Assembly (NCBI GenBank): GCA_910588895.1
Contig: CAJUSS010000157.1
Location: forward strand, 1 to 7,814
DNA length: 7,814 bases
DNA from: an uncultured Lachnospiraceae bacterium
GTDB lineage: Bacteria > Bacillota > Clostridia > Lachnospirales > Lachnospiraceae
Direction of reading: 5' to 3'
Part shown: positions 6,942 through 7,814 of the stretch, in pieces
Layout of the letters: each line of letters begins with the position of its first letter
How positions within the stretch are numbered: position 1 is the first letter of the stretch
Program-made: the position numbers and the translations under genes
The notes under the pieces: generated by a model
The model's database searches: none
Told to the model about the DNA's origin: nothing
Seen by the model: only the letters and a program-made list of their open reading frames with translations

Positions 6942-6983
6942 AAAAAATTACATTTTTTTAGAGGAGAAAATTGAAGCTTTTTT
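6942..6983. other. A/T-tract cluster between divergent promoters
   Basis: Runs of A or T at 6942-6947 (A6), 6953-6959 (T7), 6967-6970 (A4) and 6978-6983 (T6) begin 11-14 bp apart, near one helical turn. Such near-phased tracts can bend DNA. They lie in an otherwise GC-rich locus, between the kinase promoter and the lipoprotein promoter. Confidence 0.45.
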
Positions 6984-6984
6984 C

Positions 6985-7017
6985 GAAGATATTCTATTCT
7001 GGATCTTGGAAGATATT
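6985..7017 (+). promoter_or_regulatory. 9-bp direct repeat upstream of the lipoprotein gene (candidate activator site)
   Basis: GAAGATATT occurs at 6985-6993 and again at 7009-7017, 24 bp start to start. The match extends with one substitution before the core (TTC versus TTG) and CTAT shortly after it in both copies. The second copy reaches the extended -10 element of the lipoprotein promoter and the first lies upstream of the -35 position. AraC-type activators commonly bind direct repeats beside or over a -35 box, so this is the best candidate site for the YesN-type regulator encoded nearby. Binding is inferred, not shown. Confidence 0.45.
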
Positions 7018-7025
7018 GCTATGAT
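7017..7025 (+). promoter_or_regulatory. Extended -10 promoter of the sugar-binding lipoprotein gene
   Basis: TGCTATGAT fits the extended -10 pattern TGnTATAAT, with five of six matches in the hexamer at 7020-7025. The -35 position 17 bp away (TTCTGG, 6997-7002) is poor, as expected for an activator-dependent promoter. Transcription would begin near 7032, about 30 nt before the ATG. A second, weaker option is TTGAAG (6971-6976) with TATTCT (6995-7000) at 18-bp spacing. Confidence 0.55.
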
Positions 7026-7063
7026 TAGATTAACGTCACAAGGATAAGGAGGTAAAGAAAGTT

Positions 7064-7814
7064 ATGAAAAAAATGCGATTTTTAAGCCTTGCGCTGGCGG
7101 CGGTCATGGCGGGGAGCCTGGCAGGCTGCGGCGGAGGTGCTCCCGCTACGGACAGCCAGGCGGATGGCGGACAGACGACAGCTGCCGGGGCTGATGGGGC
7201 GGCAGATGCGACCACGGCAGCAGAGACGGTAGTGGCGGCAGAGGGACAGACGGTCTTAAAATGGTCGATCTGGGATAAGGACCTGACCACCTACTATAAA
7301 CCGCTGATTGAGGCCTTTGAGGCGGCGAACCCGGATCTGAAGATCGAGATGGTGGACCTGGGGAGCTCCGATTACCAGACTGTGCTGGGGACCCAGTTAA
7401 CAGGTTCCGGCTCCGATTTTGATATCGTTACGATCAAGGATGTGCCCGGCTACACCACCCTGGTGAACAAAGGCGTGCTGGAGCCCTTAGATGAGCTGAT
7501 CGCCCGGGACGGGGTGGACCTGGAGGCCTTTAAGGGCATCACAGATCAGATCGCGGTGGACGGCAAGCTTTATGAGCTGCCCTTCAGGAGCGATTTCTGG
7601 GTATTGTATTATAATAAGGACGTCTTTGACGCAGCCGGCGTGGAGTATCCTGCCAATGATATGACCTTTGAACAGTATGACGAGCTGGCCAGGAGCCTGA
7701 CCGTGGATACCCCAGGCCAGGAGGTATACGGCGCCCATTACCACACCTGGAGGAGCGCGGTGCAGCTCTTTGGCATCCTGGACGGGAAGAACACGATCCT
7801 GGATGGGACCTATG
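7064..7814 (+). CDS. Sugar ABC transporter solute-binding lipoprotein, family 1 (cut by right edge)
   Basis: The first 250 residues of an extracellular solute-binding lipoprotein that captures a sugar or oligosaccharide for an ABC importer. The N-terminus has a lysine/arginine start, a hydrophobic stretch (6-18) and the lipobox LAGC with lipidated C22. A low-complexity Ala/Gly/Thr/Asp linker follows (about 23-60), a common tether in Gram-positive lipoproteins. The fold then begins with VLKWSIWD (about 66-73), followed by features of the family 1 binding proteins: PLIEAFEAANPDLKIE, SDFDIVTIKD, a VNKGVLEPLDELI segment, and the hinge-region strand around LYELPFRSDFWVLYYNKDVFD, ending near TFEQYDELA. 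The start is set by AAGGAGGT 10 nt before the ATG. Family members usually run beyond 400 residues, so about half is missing. Permease genes probably follow outside the window. It diverges from the kinase-regulator operon, the classic arrangement for a transporter controlled by its own two-component system. The ligand is unknown. Confidence 0.92.
   Translation, partial: MKKMRFLSLALAAVMAGSLAGCGGGAPATDSQADGGQTTAAGADGAADATTAAETVVAAEGQTVLKWSIWDKDLTTYYKPLIEAFEAANPDLKIEMVDLGSSDYQTVLGTQLTGSGSDFDIVTIKDVPGYTTLVNKGVLEPLDELIARDGVDLEAFKGITDQIAVDGKLYELPFRSDFWVLYYNKDVFDAAGVEYPANDMTFEQYDELARSLTVDTPGQEVYGAHYHTWRSAVQLFGILDGKNTILDGTY

Overview
The window looks like chromosomal DNA of an anaerobic, gut-type Firmicute, probably a higher-GC member of the Lachnospiraceae. 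This is inferred from the style of the genes: a YesM/YesN-type sensor/AraC-regulator pair next to a family 1 sugar-binding lipoprotein, strong AGGAGG ribosome binding sites, sigma-A-type promoters, and a cytoplasmic glycoside hydrolase family 2 (GH2) beta-glucuronidase. No mobile element, CRISPR array, tRNA or rRNA was seen. All genes read as intact; only the two at the window edges are cut.

Layout from left to right. (1) The first 50 bases are the start of an OmpR-type response regulator on the minus strand, running out of the window. (2) The gap at 51-294 carries a 19-bp perfect inverted repeat just after the next gene's stop. (3) 295-1128 (minus) is a Cof-type HAD phosphatase. (4) 1129-1418 is a divergent control region with a clear minus-strand promoter and two short palindromes. 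(5) 1419-3227 (plus) is a beta-glucuronidase with a TTG start and a strong intrinsic terminator after it. (6) 3368-4978 and 5003-6847 (both minus) are a response regulator and a histidine kinase, 24 bp apart in one operon, converging on the glucuronidase. (7) 6848-7063 is a second divergent control region with a consensus promoter for the kinase operon, a 9-bp direct repeat and an extended -10 promoter for the next gene. (8) 7064-7814 (plus) is the start of a sugar-binding ABC lipoprotein, cut by the right edge.

Working model (inference): the lipoprotein and transport genes expected beyond the right edge import a carbohydrate. The membrane kinase senses it or a related ligand outside the cell, and the AraC-type regulator activates the divergent transporter promoter, possibly through the direct repeat. 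The intracellular beta-glucuronidase would remove glucuronic acid from the imported molecule. The close packing supports a glucuronide or uronic-acid oligosaccharide utilisation locus, but the substrate cannot be read from the sequence.

I do not see a clearly new kind of system here. The most useful leads are the candidate regulator operator, the long hairpin after the HAD gene, the unusual loop pattern of the glucuronidase, and the palindromes in both divergent control regions.
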